A DNA stretch of 38,012 nt from Chitinophagaceae bacterium (lineage in GTDB: Bacteria > Bacteroidota > Bacteroidia > Chitinophagales > Chitinophagaceae). The stretch lies in contig JAICXX010000041.1 of the NCBI GenBank assembly GCA_025934485.1, positions 1 through 38,012 of the forward strand, read 5' to 3'. The translations under genes and the position numbers were made by a program. Shown in pieces: positions 1 through 7,273 of this stretch. The notes beneath the pieces are model-generated. The model ran no database searches. It worked only from the letters and a program-made list of their open reading frames with translations, and was not told where the DNA came from. How positions within the stretch are numbered: position 1 is the stretch's first letter; each line of letters opens with the position of its first letter.

Positions 1-132
1 GCTACGGGGCGTCCGGGAAATATCGCCCCGGCGCGAAATTGGCTAAGGTCGGGCCTTCGGCCAGCCGGGCCAGCTCCGGCTTTTCGCGCTACGGGGCGTC
101 CGGGAAATATCGCCCCGGCGCGAAATTGGCTA
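1..132. repeat. 45-bp direct repeat, two copies with an 87-bp period, each with a GC-rich hairpin
   Basis: Positions 1-45 and 88-132 are identical 45-bp sequences separated by a 42-bp GC-rich spacer, so the period is 87 bp. Each copy holds a perfect 7-bp inverted repeat (CGGGGCG and CGCCCCG, at 5-11/24-30 and 92-98/111-117) around a 12-nt loop. The spacer contains the palindrome ggccttcggcc at 52-62. The last three bases of copy 2 are the stop codon of the DUF6089 gene. The array is cut by the window edge, so more copies may lie outside. It could be a REP-like intergenic element; no adjacent transposase is visible. Confidence 0.8.
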
Positions 133-978
133 GTTCGCACTGGGGCATTTATAGCCAAACAAGTTGAAAGAGACGGTGAACTGACCAGTGATATAACTGT
201 CCTTCTGATTGGAATAACCGCGCTGGCGACCCTGGATACCGATGGATTCGCCAGTCTCATAGGACCGGTCCTGCAGGGCGTACCAAAGGGTGGGCTGGCC
301 GTTGGGCAGGTATTGAGGTTGCGCATTGGGCGCATAAGTGGTGCTGACGTCGTCGATATAGTCGGTGGTCGTGAACCGGTAAAGGACCTCGAAGCCGATA
401 TTGACATTTCGGTTCAGGCTGTATTTGATGCCCGCGCCTATCGGGAAGCACAACGCCATACTGCCATAAGGTCTACGGCTGGGATAGGCTGCCGAGCCCT
501 GGCCTTCGGTCCCCAGGGAACGGAGATAGACCTTTTGGCCCTTGTAATAGGTATACGGGTTATAATCGAAAATGCCGATCCCAAAGGTGACATAGGGAGT
601 AAACCGGTGGTGTTCACTGCCCGGATAGTATTTGAAGAAGTTGAAATCACCCTGGATCGATCCTTCCCAGATATTTGTGTTGAAACTGAGGTTGCGGTGG
701 TACATGAACTCGTTATAGGAGTTGAACTTGTCCGAATAAGCCAAAAAAGCATAGGAGGCCGCTACCCGGATGGCGACATAGCCCCCCAGGTTCTTCCTGA
801 AGAACCCGCTTGCCGCCAGATTCGGGGTATTGAATCGCGGATTAGGATTCAGATCACCAAAATATTGCGACGCGCCCACCGAAAACCCGATCTCACCTTC
901 CTGGACGATTGCTTCTTCCTGCGCAGATGCGCGCAATACGAACAAAAGGACGAGGATGCCGATTACAAACTGCTTCAT
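130..978 (-). CDS. DUF6089-type outer-membrane beta-barrel protein
   Basis: Predicted secreted protein of 282 aa. The start at 978 is chosen because it opens a clear signal peptide (MKQFVIGILVLLFVL ending near ASAQ); an upstream in-frame start at 1110 would bury that signal. The mature part begins EIGFSVGASQYFGDLN, typical of the DUF6089 family of Bacteroidota, and carries alternating aromatic strands, with a C-terminal strand VSFNLFGYK, as in outer-membrane barrels. It is the last gene of a minus-strand run after CBS protein and NAD kinase; that order, followed by uppS and bamA, is conserved in Bacteroidota, so those genes may lie just left of the window. Role unknown; a cell-envelope function is inferred from the context. 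A 163-nt gap separates it from nadK, so it may also have its own promoter. Confidence 0.85.
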   Translation of the reverse strand: MKQFVIGILVLLFVLRASAQEEAIVQEGEIGFSVGASQYFGDLNPNPRFNTPNLAASGFFRKNLGGYVAIRVAASYAFLAYSDKFNSYNEFMYHRNLSFNTNIWEGSIQGDFNFFKYYPGSEHHRFTPYVTFGIGIFDYNPYTYYKGQKVYLRSLGTEGQGSAAYPSRRPYGSMALCFPIGAGIKYSLNRNVNIGFEVLYRFTTTDYIDDVSTTYAPNAQPQYLPNGQPTLWYALQDRSYETGESIGIQGRQRGYSNQKDSYITGQFTVSFNLFGYKCPSAN

Positions 979-1141
979 ATTGGTTAAAGTGATGCCACCC
1001 ACGGCGGCTCTGTTGGAATCTTCTAAAACGAGCCGGCCCGCTTTTTCTTTTGCGTCAAATGTTAAAACTTGCAAAAGCCACTGGAAGTGGCTTGTCAAAA
1101 GGACAGACATCAGCCCCTGCCCGCCGGACCCCCGGAAAAAA

Positions 1142-2020
1142 TCAATTCCTGGTGTCCAACCCCCACGATAGTTTACCGCGAAGGGTCTGTAAGAAATTGT
1201 TCTCGTTGAGGCGGATGAGGCTTAAGGTAAATGATTCGTTGCGAACGGCGAGCTGTACCTGTTTATCTACGATCTCTTTTCTTGAATCCAACACGCAGAT
1301 AAAGTTCTCCGCACGACCTTCCACTTCGAAGGAGATGATATTGTTGTCCGGCACTACGATGGGGCGAACATTGAGGTTATGGGGAGCGATAGGAGTGATC
1401 ACAAAGCTGGCGGAGTCGGGAAAGACCACAGGGCCGCCACAGCTCAGTGAGTAGCCCGTAGAGCCGGTGGGGGTGGCGACAATAAGCCCGTCCGCCCAAT
1501 ACGTATTCAGGAATTCTCCGTTGAGATACGTATGGATCTTGATCATCGGCGAAGTGTCGGTCTTATGAATGGCAAACTCATTGAGACCATACGGTACATC
1601 ACCAAAAAGGGGTAGATTGGCATCCAGATGGATAAGCGACCGTTTGTCGACCACGAAAGTGCGGTTGGCCAAGGCTGTGACCGCCGACGTAAGCTCTTCC
1701 TTACCTATAGAGGCTAAAAAACCCAGTCTGCCAAAATTGATGCCAAGAACCGGGATATTCTTATCCCGAACGAGCGAGACGGTATCGAGCAGGGTGCCGT
1801 CGCCGCCCAGTGAGATCAGGAACTCCACGGACTCGTCGAGATCCGCAGACTCCCTGAAACTGCCGATATCCGAAGGCAGGACGAAGGCCGAGCCGATCTT
1901 CTCCAGAAAAGGCTGGTGGATCAACGGCTGCAGATGCTGACGGATCAATTCGTCAAAGAGACGCTGGACGTTCGCTTGCTGTTCATACTCGATGACTCTG
2001 CTATAGATGGCGACTTTCAT
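1142..2020 (-). CDS. nadK: NAD kinase
   Basis: Phosphorylates NAD to NADP using ATP (or polyphosphate in some relatives), the only route to NADP in most bacteria; cytoplasmic. The 292-aa length fits the family. Visible motifs are the GGDG nucleotide-binding signature at residues 72-75, GINFGRLGFLA at 93-103, the NE pair at 147-148 that binds NAD, and the glycine-rich TPTGSTGYSLS at 183-193. It starts 33 nt after the CBS-domain gene on the same strand. A TATCTTTG -7 element lies only 7 nt before its ATG, so besides read-through it may be transcribed as a leaderless message. Confidence 0.97.
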   Translation of the reverse strand: MKVAIYSRVIEYEQQANVQRLFDELIRQHLQPLIHQPFLEKIGSAFVLPSDIGSFRESADLDESVEFLISLGGDGTLLDTVSLVRDKNIPVLGINFGRLGFLASIGKEELTSAVTALANRTFVVDKRSLIHLDANLPLFGDVPYGLNEFAIHKTDTSPMIKIHTYLNGEFLNTYWADGLIVATPTGSTGYSLSCGGPVVFPDSASFVITPIAPHNLNVRPIVVPDNNIISFEVEGRAENFICVLDSRKEIVDKQVQLAVRNESFTLSLIRLNENNFLQTLRGKLSWGLDTRN

Positions 2021-2027
2021 TATTATG

Positions 2028-2035
2028 CAAAGATA
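2028..2035 (-). promoter_or_regulatory. -7 promoter element TATCTTTG before nadK
   Basis: The minus strand reads TATCTTTG, an exact match to the Bacteroidota -7 consensus TAnnTTTG, ending 7 nt before the nadK ATG. Transcription from it would start at or next to the start codon. No TTG -33 element at normal spacing was found. Confidence 0.5.
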
Positions 2036-2053
2036 GCCAAAGATGGCACAACA

Positions 2054-2716
2054 TCAGATGTTCAGGTAGTTCATCAGGTGATCGTAATTGTTACGAAGCT
2101 CATTTTCGTACAATTCTTCCCCGAAGTAATATTTGACCTGGTACTCATAGCGTTGAAAGGTGGAGACGATATCCGAGATCTCCGCCTTGTTGATACGCAG
2201 GGTGATATAGAAGTTGCCGGAGGAGGCGTCGGTATAGGTGTTGAGCTGGATGATCTGGGCATCGTTAGTCTCCACGAGCTTGCTGATCTCGGTGAAGGAA
2301 AAGCTCACCTTTTCCATTTCCAGCACGATGATCCCGCCCAGGTCATTTACGCCGGCGACCTTGCCGAGACATTTCAGCAGATCGGTGGCGATGATCGAGC
2401 CGGAGTATTCCGATTCCCGGGAGATCACGGGAATGAGGGTAAGCCCATTCTCGTTGACCAGCTGAACGGCCTCATAGAAATAGGCATCGGCGTGAGCGGC
2501 GATCTGCGAAAAGTGCGGCTGAAGCTGCGCCAGCAGGATATCGTCGTTCTCGACGTTGAGAAGGTCGTCTTCAGAAACGAGGCCGGCCAATTTATCTTCG
2601 ACGACTACGGGCAGGTGCGTCACGTGGAAGTCCGCCATCAGATCCAGCGCTTGTGAAACGGGGTCGTTCAGGTGCAATGAGGGAATGGCGGCAGATATGA
2701 TCTCTCTGTTTAGCAA
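2054..2716 (-). CDS. CBS-domain protein with C-terminal ACT-like region
   Basis: Protein of 220 aa with two CBS motifs (residues about 1-60, with HVTHLPVVVEDKLAGLVSEDDLL, and about 70-125) followed by an ACT-like region (about 130-215). This AcuB-like architecture suggests a cytoplasmic regulatory subunit that senses adenine nucleotides or another small ligand; the ligand cannot be read from sequence. The start is TTG at 2716: no in-frame ATG lies near, and the first CBS helix begins a few residues after it, as in relatives. It lies 33 nt before nadK, an arrangement conserved in Bacteroidota, so a link to NADP or adenylate sensing is a reasonable inference. A near-consensus TATCTTTA about 35 nt upstream may be its promoter. 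Confidence 0.85.
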   Translation of the reverse strand: MLNREIISAAIPSLHLNDPVSQALDLMADFHVTHLPVVVEDKLAGLVSEDDLLNVENDDILLAQLQPHFSQIAAHADAYFYEAVQLVNENGLTLIPVISRESEYSGSIIATDLLKCLGKVAGVNDLGGIIVLEMEKVSFSFTEISKLVETNDAQIIQLNTYTDASSGNFYITLRINKAEISDIVSTFQRYEYQVKYYFGEELYENELRNNYDHLMNYLNI

Positions 2717-2768
2717 AGGGTGATTTGTTTTTGGGCCTAATGCCTGTTTAAAGATAAGACGAAAAAGA

Positions 2769-3545
2769 TCAGGCTATCGCTGCCGGCTCGTTCAATTTTC
2801 GCAAAAATTTATACAAAATGGTATTGAACTCTTCCGGCCGTTCCATCATGGGCGCATGACCGCATTTGTCGATAAAATGCAGTTCGCTGTTCGGGATCAG
2901 TTTATGGAATTCCTGGCCCACAAACGGCGGGGTAATAGCATCGTTATTGCCCCAGATCAACAAGGTAGGCTGTTTGATCTGGCTGACCTCTTCGCCCAGA
3001 TTGTTGCGGATGGCGCTTTTGGCGAGTGCGATGATCTTGACGGCTTTGATGCGGACATTGACCGTTTCGTACAGCTCGTCTACCAGCTCCTTGCTGGCCA
3101 TCTTTGGATCATAGAAGGTAAGCTCGGTCTTTTTCCGGATATATTCATAGTCGCCCCGTTTAGGATAGGTGTCCCCCATGCCGCTTTCGAAGAGACCGGA
3201 ACTGCCGGTGAGCGTCAGGGATTTGATGCGTTCCGGATGCCGGAGAACATACATGAGCCCGACATGTCCCCCAAGGGAATTACCCAAAAGATTGATATTC
3301 CTATAATCGCGGTGTTCGATGAATTTATGCAGGAATTTCTCCAGGCCTCCGACCGTAGTGTGCAATAGATCAAGGTCAAGTAACGGCAATAGGGGAACAA
3401 TTACCTTATGGGTATTGCGGAAGGTTTCGATCTGACCGGCGAAGTTACTCAGCGCGCCGAACAGACCATGTAATAACAACAGCGGGTCCCCTTCTCCTTC
3501 TTCGATGAATCTGAACTTTTCTTCTTGTTTGATTTCGTATTGCAT
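2769..3545 (-). CDS. alpha/beta hydrolase
   Basis: Predicted cytoplasmic hydrolase of 258 aa with the complete catalytic triad of the alpha/beta-hydrolase fold: nucleophile Ser90 in the elbow GNSLGG, acid Asp202 in WGNNDAITPP, and His230 in DKCGHAPMMERP. The oxyanion-hole motif HGLFGALSNF is at 26-35. The short cap between residues 115 and 175 is charged. Similar proteins resemble MhpC or BioH-like carboxylesterases, but the substrate cannot be inferred. It precedes the CBS and nadK genes on the same strand with a 52-nt gap, an order seen in other Bacteroidota where pdxJ often comes first; pdxJ is absent here. Confidence 0.9.
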   Translation of the reverse strand: MQYEIKQEEKFRFIEEGEGDPLLLLHGLFGALSNFAGQIETFRNTHKVIVPLLPLLDLDLLHTTVGGLEKFLHKFIEHRDYRNINLLGNSLGGHVGLMYVLRHPERIKSLTLTGSSGLFESGMGDTYPKRGDYEYIRKKTELTFYDPKMASKELVDELYETVNVRIKAVKIIALAKSAIRNNLGEEVSQIKQPTLLIWGNNDAITPPFVGQEFHKLIPNSELHFIDKCGHAPMMERPEEFNTILYKFLRKLNEPAAIA

Positions 3546-3609
3546 CAGCTAATAAGATTCTGTCCCTGTAATTAACCACAAAATAAATGTTTTTACCCCA
3601 AATATGGCA

Positions 3610-4062
3610 TTAGCGGGACAATAACTCTCGCGCAACCGCATTGATGGTCTTCCCGTCGGCCTGACCGGCGAGCTGCTTTGTCGCGGCGCCCATCACCTTA
3701 CCGATATCGGCGGGAGAGCTAGCCCCGGTCTCGGCAATGATCTTCGTGAGGATCGCTTTTAATGCCACTTCGTCCAGCTGTTGAGGAAGAAATTTCTCAA
3801 TTATGGCGATCTCTTCTTCCTCTTTTTGGGCAAGATCCGCGCGCCCTTGCTGTTGGTAAATGGCCAGGGAGTCTTTGCGCTGTTTGACCAGCTTCTGCAG
3901 GAGTTTTGCCTCGTCGGCTTCCGGTAACTCGCCACCCGCCCCTTCCGAGGTCTTGGCGAGGATGATCGCCGCTTTGATAGCCCGAAGTCCCCGCAAAGCA
4001 GCTTCGTTCTTTGCCAGCATGGCTGCTTTCAGTTCAGCCATTACCTTTTGTTCCAATGCCAT
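3610..4062 (-). CDS. GatB/YqeY domain protein
   Basis: Small cytoplasmic protein of 150 aa, the normal length of the YqeY family. It begins with the family pattern ALEQKVMAELKAAMLAKNE and continues LRGLRAIKAAI, and its C-terminal half resembles the helical tail domain of the tRNA-amidotransferase subunit GatB (DIGKVMGAATKQLAGQADGK). The stand-alone family is thought to bind tRNA, but its function is not established. It lies 15 nt after gldC on the same strand and is probably co-transcribed. Often it sits near ftsZ in Bacteroidota; not so here. Confidence 0.92.
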   Translation of the reverse strand: MALEQKVMAELKAAMLAKNEAALRGLRAIKAAIILAKTSEGAGGELPEADEAKLLQKLVKQRKDSLAIYQQQGRADLAQKEEEEIAIIEKFLPQQLDEVALKAILTKIIAETGASSPADIGKVMGAATKQLAGQADGKTINAVARELLSR

Positions 4063-4077
4063 ATATTATACATTTTG

Positions 4078-4428
4078 TTATTGTAATTTGTTTGTCTTTA
4101 ATTCCTGCTCCTGATATTTCTTGTAGAAATCACGGGCGAATTGCTTCATTTCGTTCATCAGCACCGGGTCCTGGGTCGCCCTATGATAGGTTTCCGCCAT
4201 GGTCATCAGGGTCTGATAAAAAAAGTCGGCCATTTCATCCTTCATCATTTCCTTTGTCCAGAGATCGATCCGCAGAGCAGTTTTCTCTGCGCCGTCCCAG
4301 AAGGCGAGCATCATGGCTTTGGCCTGGCGGGCATTCTCGGTGGCGGAATCGGATGCGTTCCAGCGGATATCTTCGGGTACCCGTTCCTTGTCCAGTGCGA
4401 CGTCGATATTTATAGAAGATGTACTCAT
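4078..4428 (-). CDS. gldC: gliding motility protein GldC
   Basis: Protein of 116 aa matching the GldC pattern: MSTSSINIDVALDKERVPE followed by IRWNASDS and a central KAMMLAFWD segment. In Flavobacterium johnsoniae GldC is a soluble accessory of gliding; its loss reduces rather than abolishes motility. The start at 4428 is preferred over an in-frame ATG at 4443, because the family begins at MST. A TAATTTTT -7-like sequence lies 3 nt before the ATG. The gene sits between the glycosyltransferase and yqeY on the same strand; gldB, its partner in Flavobacterium, is not in this window. With the two T9SS cargo genes it supports a T9SS-bearing organism, though GldC occurs also in non-gliding members. 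Confidence 0.9.
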   Translation of the reverse strand: MSTSSINIDVALDKERVPEDIRWNASDSATENARQAKAMMLAFWDGAEKTALRIDLWTKEMMKDEMADFFYQTLMTMAETYHRATQDPVLMNEMKQFARDFYKKYQEQELKTNKLQ

Positions 4429-4451
4429 AATAAAAATTAGCAAGGCGCAAT

Positions 4452-5759
4452 TTAATTGATTTTGTTTATCTCGCGGCCTATCACTATTCGGATTGCAGCC
4501 AACGAAGGCGACGGATCGAGACCCGAGAGCCGCGAAGTCCCTTTTTCGATGAGGGTGTTCCGCTGGGTCTCGTCCTTATATATCGACATCATATATCCGG
4601 CCAGGGCGGCAGGGTCGTCGACCCCGGCAATCACTGCGGCGTCGTCCGCCAGCTCCCGCAGCCGGCTACCGCGCGTTACCAGTGCGGGTATGCCGGCCTT
4701 CCAGGCGTTGAACAGGGTGGTCCCCAGCGAGCCGTCTTCGAAAGGGAAAAGGACCGCATAGGCTGCGCTCACGAGATCGGTGGCGATGGCTCCGGTCACG
4801 GTCACGGCACGGTCGGGACCGGTCGGGAAATGGTCGGGGCCAGTCGTGGAATGGTCGGGGTCAGTCGGGAAATGGTCGGGGCCCGCCGCGGTGGCGTCGA
4901 TCCAGTGCACATCGCCGCGGTATTTGTAGGTCTCGAGCCGCTGCCGCAACGACCCGGTCTGGGTACCGGCCAACACAAGCTGGAAATTCGAAAGCTGCCG
5001 CTTTTTAAAAAGCGAAAAGGCTTTCAACAGCTGTATGACGTGGTCTTCGCCGGCGCCCGCCCCGACTTCTGTCCCGGCCGCCGGGACGAAAAAATATTCT
5101 TTCCCGCCGGTATAGCGTTGTTTGATCGCTTCTTTATCGCTCACCGGCAAGGGGCGGATGCCGGGAGATGCGGAAGGCCGGACCACGAGGATGTTCGCGG
5201 CGTCTATATGCCCCCGACCAGCGAGCCACTTGCGGTCCTTTTCCGAATAACAAAAGATCGTTTCCGCCTGCCGCACGCTGTTTCCCAATCGTGCGGCATA
5301 GATGGGTACCGTGAACCCGGCCGGTATCGCGACTGCTTCTTTGGGGTTGGCGAATACCGGCATCCAGACACATTGCCGCGCTCCCGAAGGTTTGGCGGTG
5401 ACCCCGCCGGTGAGCATCAGCAGATCCGGTTTGTGCCGTTTCACGAAACGGGGCAGCTGCCAATCGTACCAGAGCTTCCAACCCAGGGGGCCGGGAAGGC
5501 TACGGGCCGGGAGGAGATGGACCCGGTCGGCCGATATGCCGGAGAGCGCGGGGTCGAGACCGGTTGCAGCCGGGCGAGAGCCGTACTGGTCGGAAACAAG
5601 GCCGGGAAGGAGGCCGGGCCGGTAAGTATGGTCTACCAGCAATAGCCATTCGACGGCCTCGTCGCCGGATAAGGCGGCGACGGCAGAAACGATCAGGCGG
5701 TATTTTTCGCTGTCCGACCCCGCCAGTTGCAGGGGCCTACAGTCCAGCATAATGCGCAT
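4452..5759 (-). CDS. glycosyltransferase, GT4-like
   Basis: Protein of about 435 aa with a two-domain GT-B look: an N-terminal acceptor half (MRIMLDCRPLQ, then KPDLLMLTGGVTA) and a C-terminal nucleotide-sugar half (QLVLAGTQTG, then YAVLFPFEDGSLGTTLFNAW and GIPALVTRGSRLREL). It probably transfers a sugar to a cell-surface glycan. The usual second Glu of the GT4 E-x7-E motif is Asn here (EDGSLGTTLFN), so the donor site is not canonical. Between the halves is a low-complexity linker of 7-residue repeats (GPDHFPT) encoded by 21-bp tandem repeats. The start at 5759 is chosen because relatives begin MRIxxDCR; starts at 5792 or 5750 are possible. It is first in the minus-strand run and lies 23 nt from gldC. 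Confidence 0.8.
   Translation of the reverse strand: MRIMLDCRPLQLAGSDSEKYRLIVSAVAALSGDEAVEWLLLVDHTYRPGLLPGLVSDQYGSRPAATGLDPALSGISADRVHLLPARSLPGPLGWKLWYDWQLPRFVKRHKPDLLMLTGGVTAKPSGARQCVWMPVFANPKEAVAIPAGFTVPIYAARLGNSVRQAETIFCYSEKDRKWLAGRGHIDAANILVVRPSASPGIRPLPVSDKEAIKQRYTGGKEYFFVPAAGTEVGAGAGEDHVIQLLKAFSLFKKRQLSNFQLVLAGTQTGSLRQRLETYKYRGDVHWIDATAAGPDHFPTDPDHSTTGPDHFPTGPDRAVTVTGAIATDLVSAAYAVLFPFEDGSLGTTLFNAWKAGIPALVTRGSRLRELADDAAVIAGVDDPAALAGYMMSIYKDETQRNTLIEKGTSRLSGLDPSPSLAAIRIVIGREINKIN
4822..4884. repeat. three 21-bp tandem repeats inside the glycosyltransferase gene
   Basis: Units lie at 4822-4842, 4843-4863 and 4864-4884 and differ at only a few bases; a partial unit precedes at 4812-4820. 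The period is a multiple of three and encodes GPDHFPT, DPDHSTT, GPDHFPT on the minus strand, so copy-number change would keep the frame. Confidence 0.9.
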
Positions 5760-5871
5760 ATTGATTAGCCGCCCCGGGCGGCTCCGCTGCAAAGGTAACT
5801 AAGGGTCCTATCGCGACCTGAGCCTTTTTTATCCACCGGAGGAAAATACTAAGTATTTAATAATGAATATG

Positions 5872-5900
5872 TTGAATATAATAAACGATTAGTAGATTTG
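5872..5900 (+). promoter_or_regulatory. promoter TTG-N18-TAGATTTG
   Basis: TTG at 5872-5874 and TAGATTTG at 5893-5900 match the Bacteroidota -33/-7 pattern with an 18-bp spacer. Transcription would start near 5907, giving the T9SS cargo gene at 6046 a leader of about 140 nt. Confidence 0.6.
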
Positions 5901-5984
5901 TGGTTTTTACGGTCGGTGTCATATAGTAACTACCGCATTGGCCTTATTCTTGTAGTTATGGGTTTAATTATTAATCCGTTTCAA

Positions 5985-6001
5985 ACGAGCCTCCGGCTCG
6001 T
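5985..6001 (+). other. hairpin in the 5' leader of the T9SS cargo gene
   Basis: A perfect 7-bp inverted repeat (ACGAGCC, loop TCC, GGCTCGT) stands 44 nt before the ATG at 6046. There is no T-run directly after it, so it is not a clear terminator; it might affect translation or mRNA stability. Confidence 0.45.
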
Positions 6002-6045
6002 CCAGACATTAGCATTTAGATCCGTACCTATAAAAATTCGTGCCT

Positions 6046-7239
6046 ATGAACCGTGTGTACACTGTAACCTTTATTGTCATTGTATTGATAATAAGCTTAC
6101 CCCGGGTTGCTTTTACCCAGTGCAATTGCACCGGCGGAGTTCCCGCCACCCCGGTCACCTATTTCGATTCTTTTCCTTCCACCAATGCGGCTTCAGTCAC
6201 CTTAACTTTTCCGCAGTTCGATCCAAGCGTCGGTCAGCTGTCGTGTCTCAGCGTATGGGATACGGCAAATGGAGTCACGACAACCAAGGCGACGAACCTC
6301 GATGTGGCTGACTATGTCGAATACTCCTTCCTGCTTTCGCTTACGGCCAGGCTTCAGGGCCCTGCCGGCGGGGGCATCAATATTTCCAGCAGTAATAGCG
6401 CGAATTATGGCCCCACAACCCTGGCGCCTTACGGGATGGCGGGCGATACTGTAACCTATGGTCCCGACCCGCTTTTCCAGAATACGGCCGGCTTTGGTTC
6501 CACCAGCTCCAGTACGGCGCCCTACCTGGGCACCGGGAACGTAAACTTCAAATTCAGCATCAGCGGCGGGGTGGTCACCACCGAAGGGGGTGCCAGTTAT
6601 AATGCCGGTCCCTATACCACTTATTCGGGCAAGGTGCAGCTTACCTATTACTGGTGCCCTGCGGTTTCGCTGGCGGTTGACATCCAGAACTTTACGGTTA
6701 CACCCAATGGAAATAGTCTTTTATTACAATGGTTAACACAGAATCAACAACCCAATACCCAATATGAAATCCAAGTCAGCCAGGATGGGCAAAATTTCAG
6801 CAACATCGGACAAGCGGAGAGTAACGCTTCTACAACAGGTATTGTCGCAAAATACCAGGATCAATACTACCCTGATCCGTCTTATGTGGGCAAGCTCTAT
6901 TTCCGGATCGTCGAAACGGATGCTACGGGAAGAGTGAACATTTCGACGGTGCTCGTCTACGATCCTACGGGCGGACCCGCCGACATCAGCTACCAGACCT
7001 TCCCGAACCCGGCCACCAACAGCCTGCAGGTGCAATTCAATAGTAACCAAACGGGTAGGTTTCTCCTTGAGCTGGTGGCCACCAGCGGACAGGTCGTCGA
7101 GCAAAAAGAAACCACGCTGGCGGGGACCAGCATGCTGCGATTCGACCTGGATCCCCATCCCGCCCGGGGGCTTTATTTTCTCAGAACCACGGATGTGACG
7201 CATAACCGGAGCTATGTAAGTAAGGTATTTATCAATTAA
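6046..7239 (+). CDS. T9SS type A sorting-domain secreted protein
   Basis: Secreted protein of 397 aa of unknown function. An N-terminal signal peptide (MNRVYTVTFIVIVLIISL to about FTQ) precedes a Cys-containing start (CNCTGG) and a Ser/Thr/Gly-rich beta region (about 30-205) that ends YYWCP. A second beta-sandwich-like region (about 210-310; NSLLLQWLTQNQQ, YEIQVSQDG, LYFRIVETDATG) resembles fibronectin-like folds. The last 80 residues are a type A T9SS sorting domain (YQTFPNPATNSL, then GLYFLRT and SYVSKVFIN). This signal directs export across the outer membrane and attachment or release. An ATG at 6040 is also possible; 6046 gives the better signal peptide. It is expressed alone, with a long leader. 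Confidence 0.85.
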   Translation: MNRVYTVTFIVIVLIISLPRVAFTQCNCTGGVPATPVTYFDSFPSTNAASVTLTFPQFDPSVGQLSCLSVWDTANGVTTTKATNLDVADYVEYSFLLSLTARLQGPAGGGINISSSNSANYGPTTLAPYGMAGDTVTYGPDPLFQNTAGFGSTSSSTAPYLGTGNVNFKFSISGGVVTTEGGASYNAGPYTTYSGKVQLTYYWCPAVSLAVDIQNFTVTPNGNSLLLQWLTQNQQPNTQYEIQVSQDGQNFSNIGQAESNASTTGIVAKYQDQYYPDPSYVGKLYFRIVETDATGRVNISTVLVYDPTGGPADISYQTFPNPATNSLQVQFNSNQTGRFLLELVATSGQVVEQKETTLAGTSMLRFDLDPHPARGLYFLRTTDVTHNRSYVSKVFIN

Positions 7240-7245
7240 ATGCGT

Positions 7246-7253
7246 TAGATTTG
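7246..7253 (+). promoter_or_regulatory. -7 promoter element TAGATTTG before the DUF4290-murA-gmk operon
   Basis: An exact TAnnTTTG match ends 20 nt before the ATG at 7274, in the 34-nt gap after the T9SS gene. A convincing -33 TTG is lacking. It would drive DUF4290, murA and gmk. Confidence 0.5.
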
Positions 7254-7273
7254 TTTTTCATAAACCAGAGCGT

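Noticed and set aside
1..132. CRISPR array
   Set aside because: Only two copies of a 45-bp repeat with one GC-rich 42-bp spacer, no cas genes, and the repeat overlaps a coding end.
1916..2656. Long plus-strand open frame opposite nadK and the CBS gene
   Set aside because: Shadow frame; the minus strand carries recognisable CBS and NAD kinase proteins.
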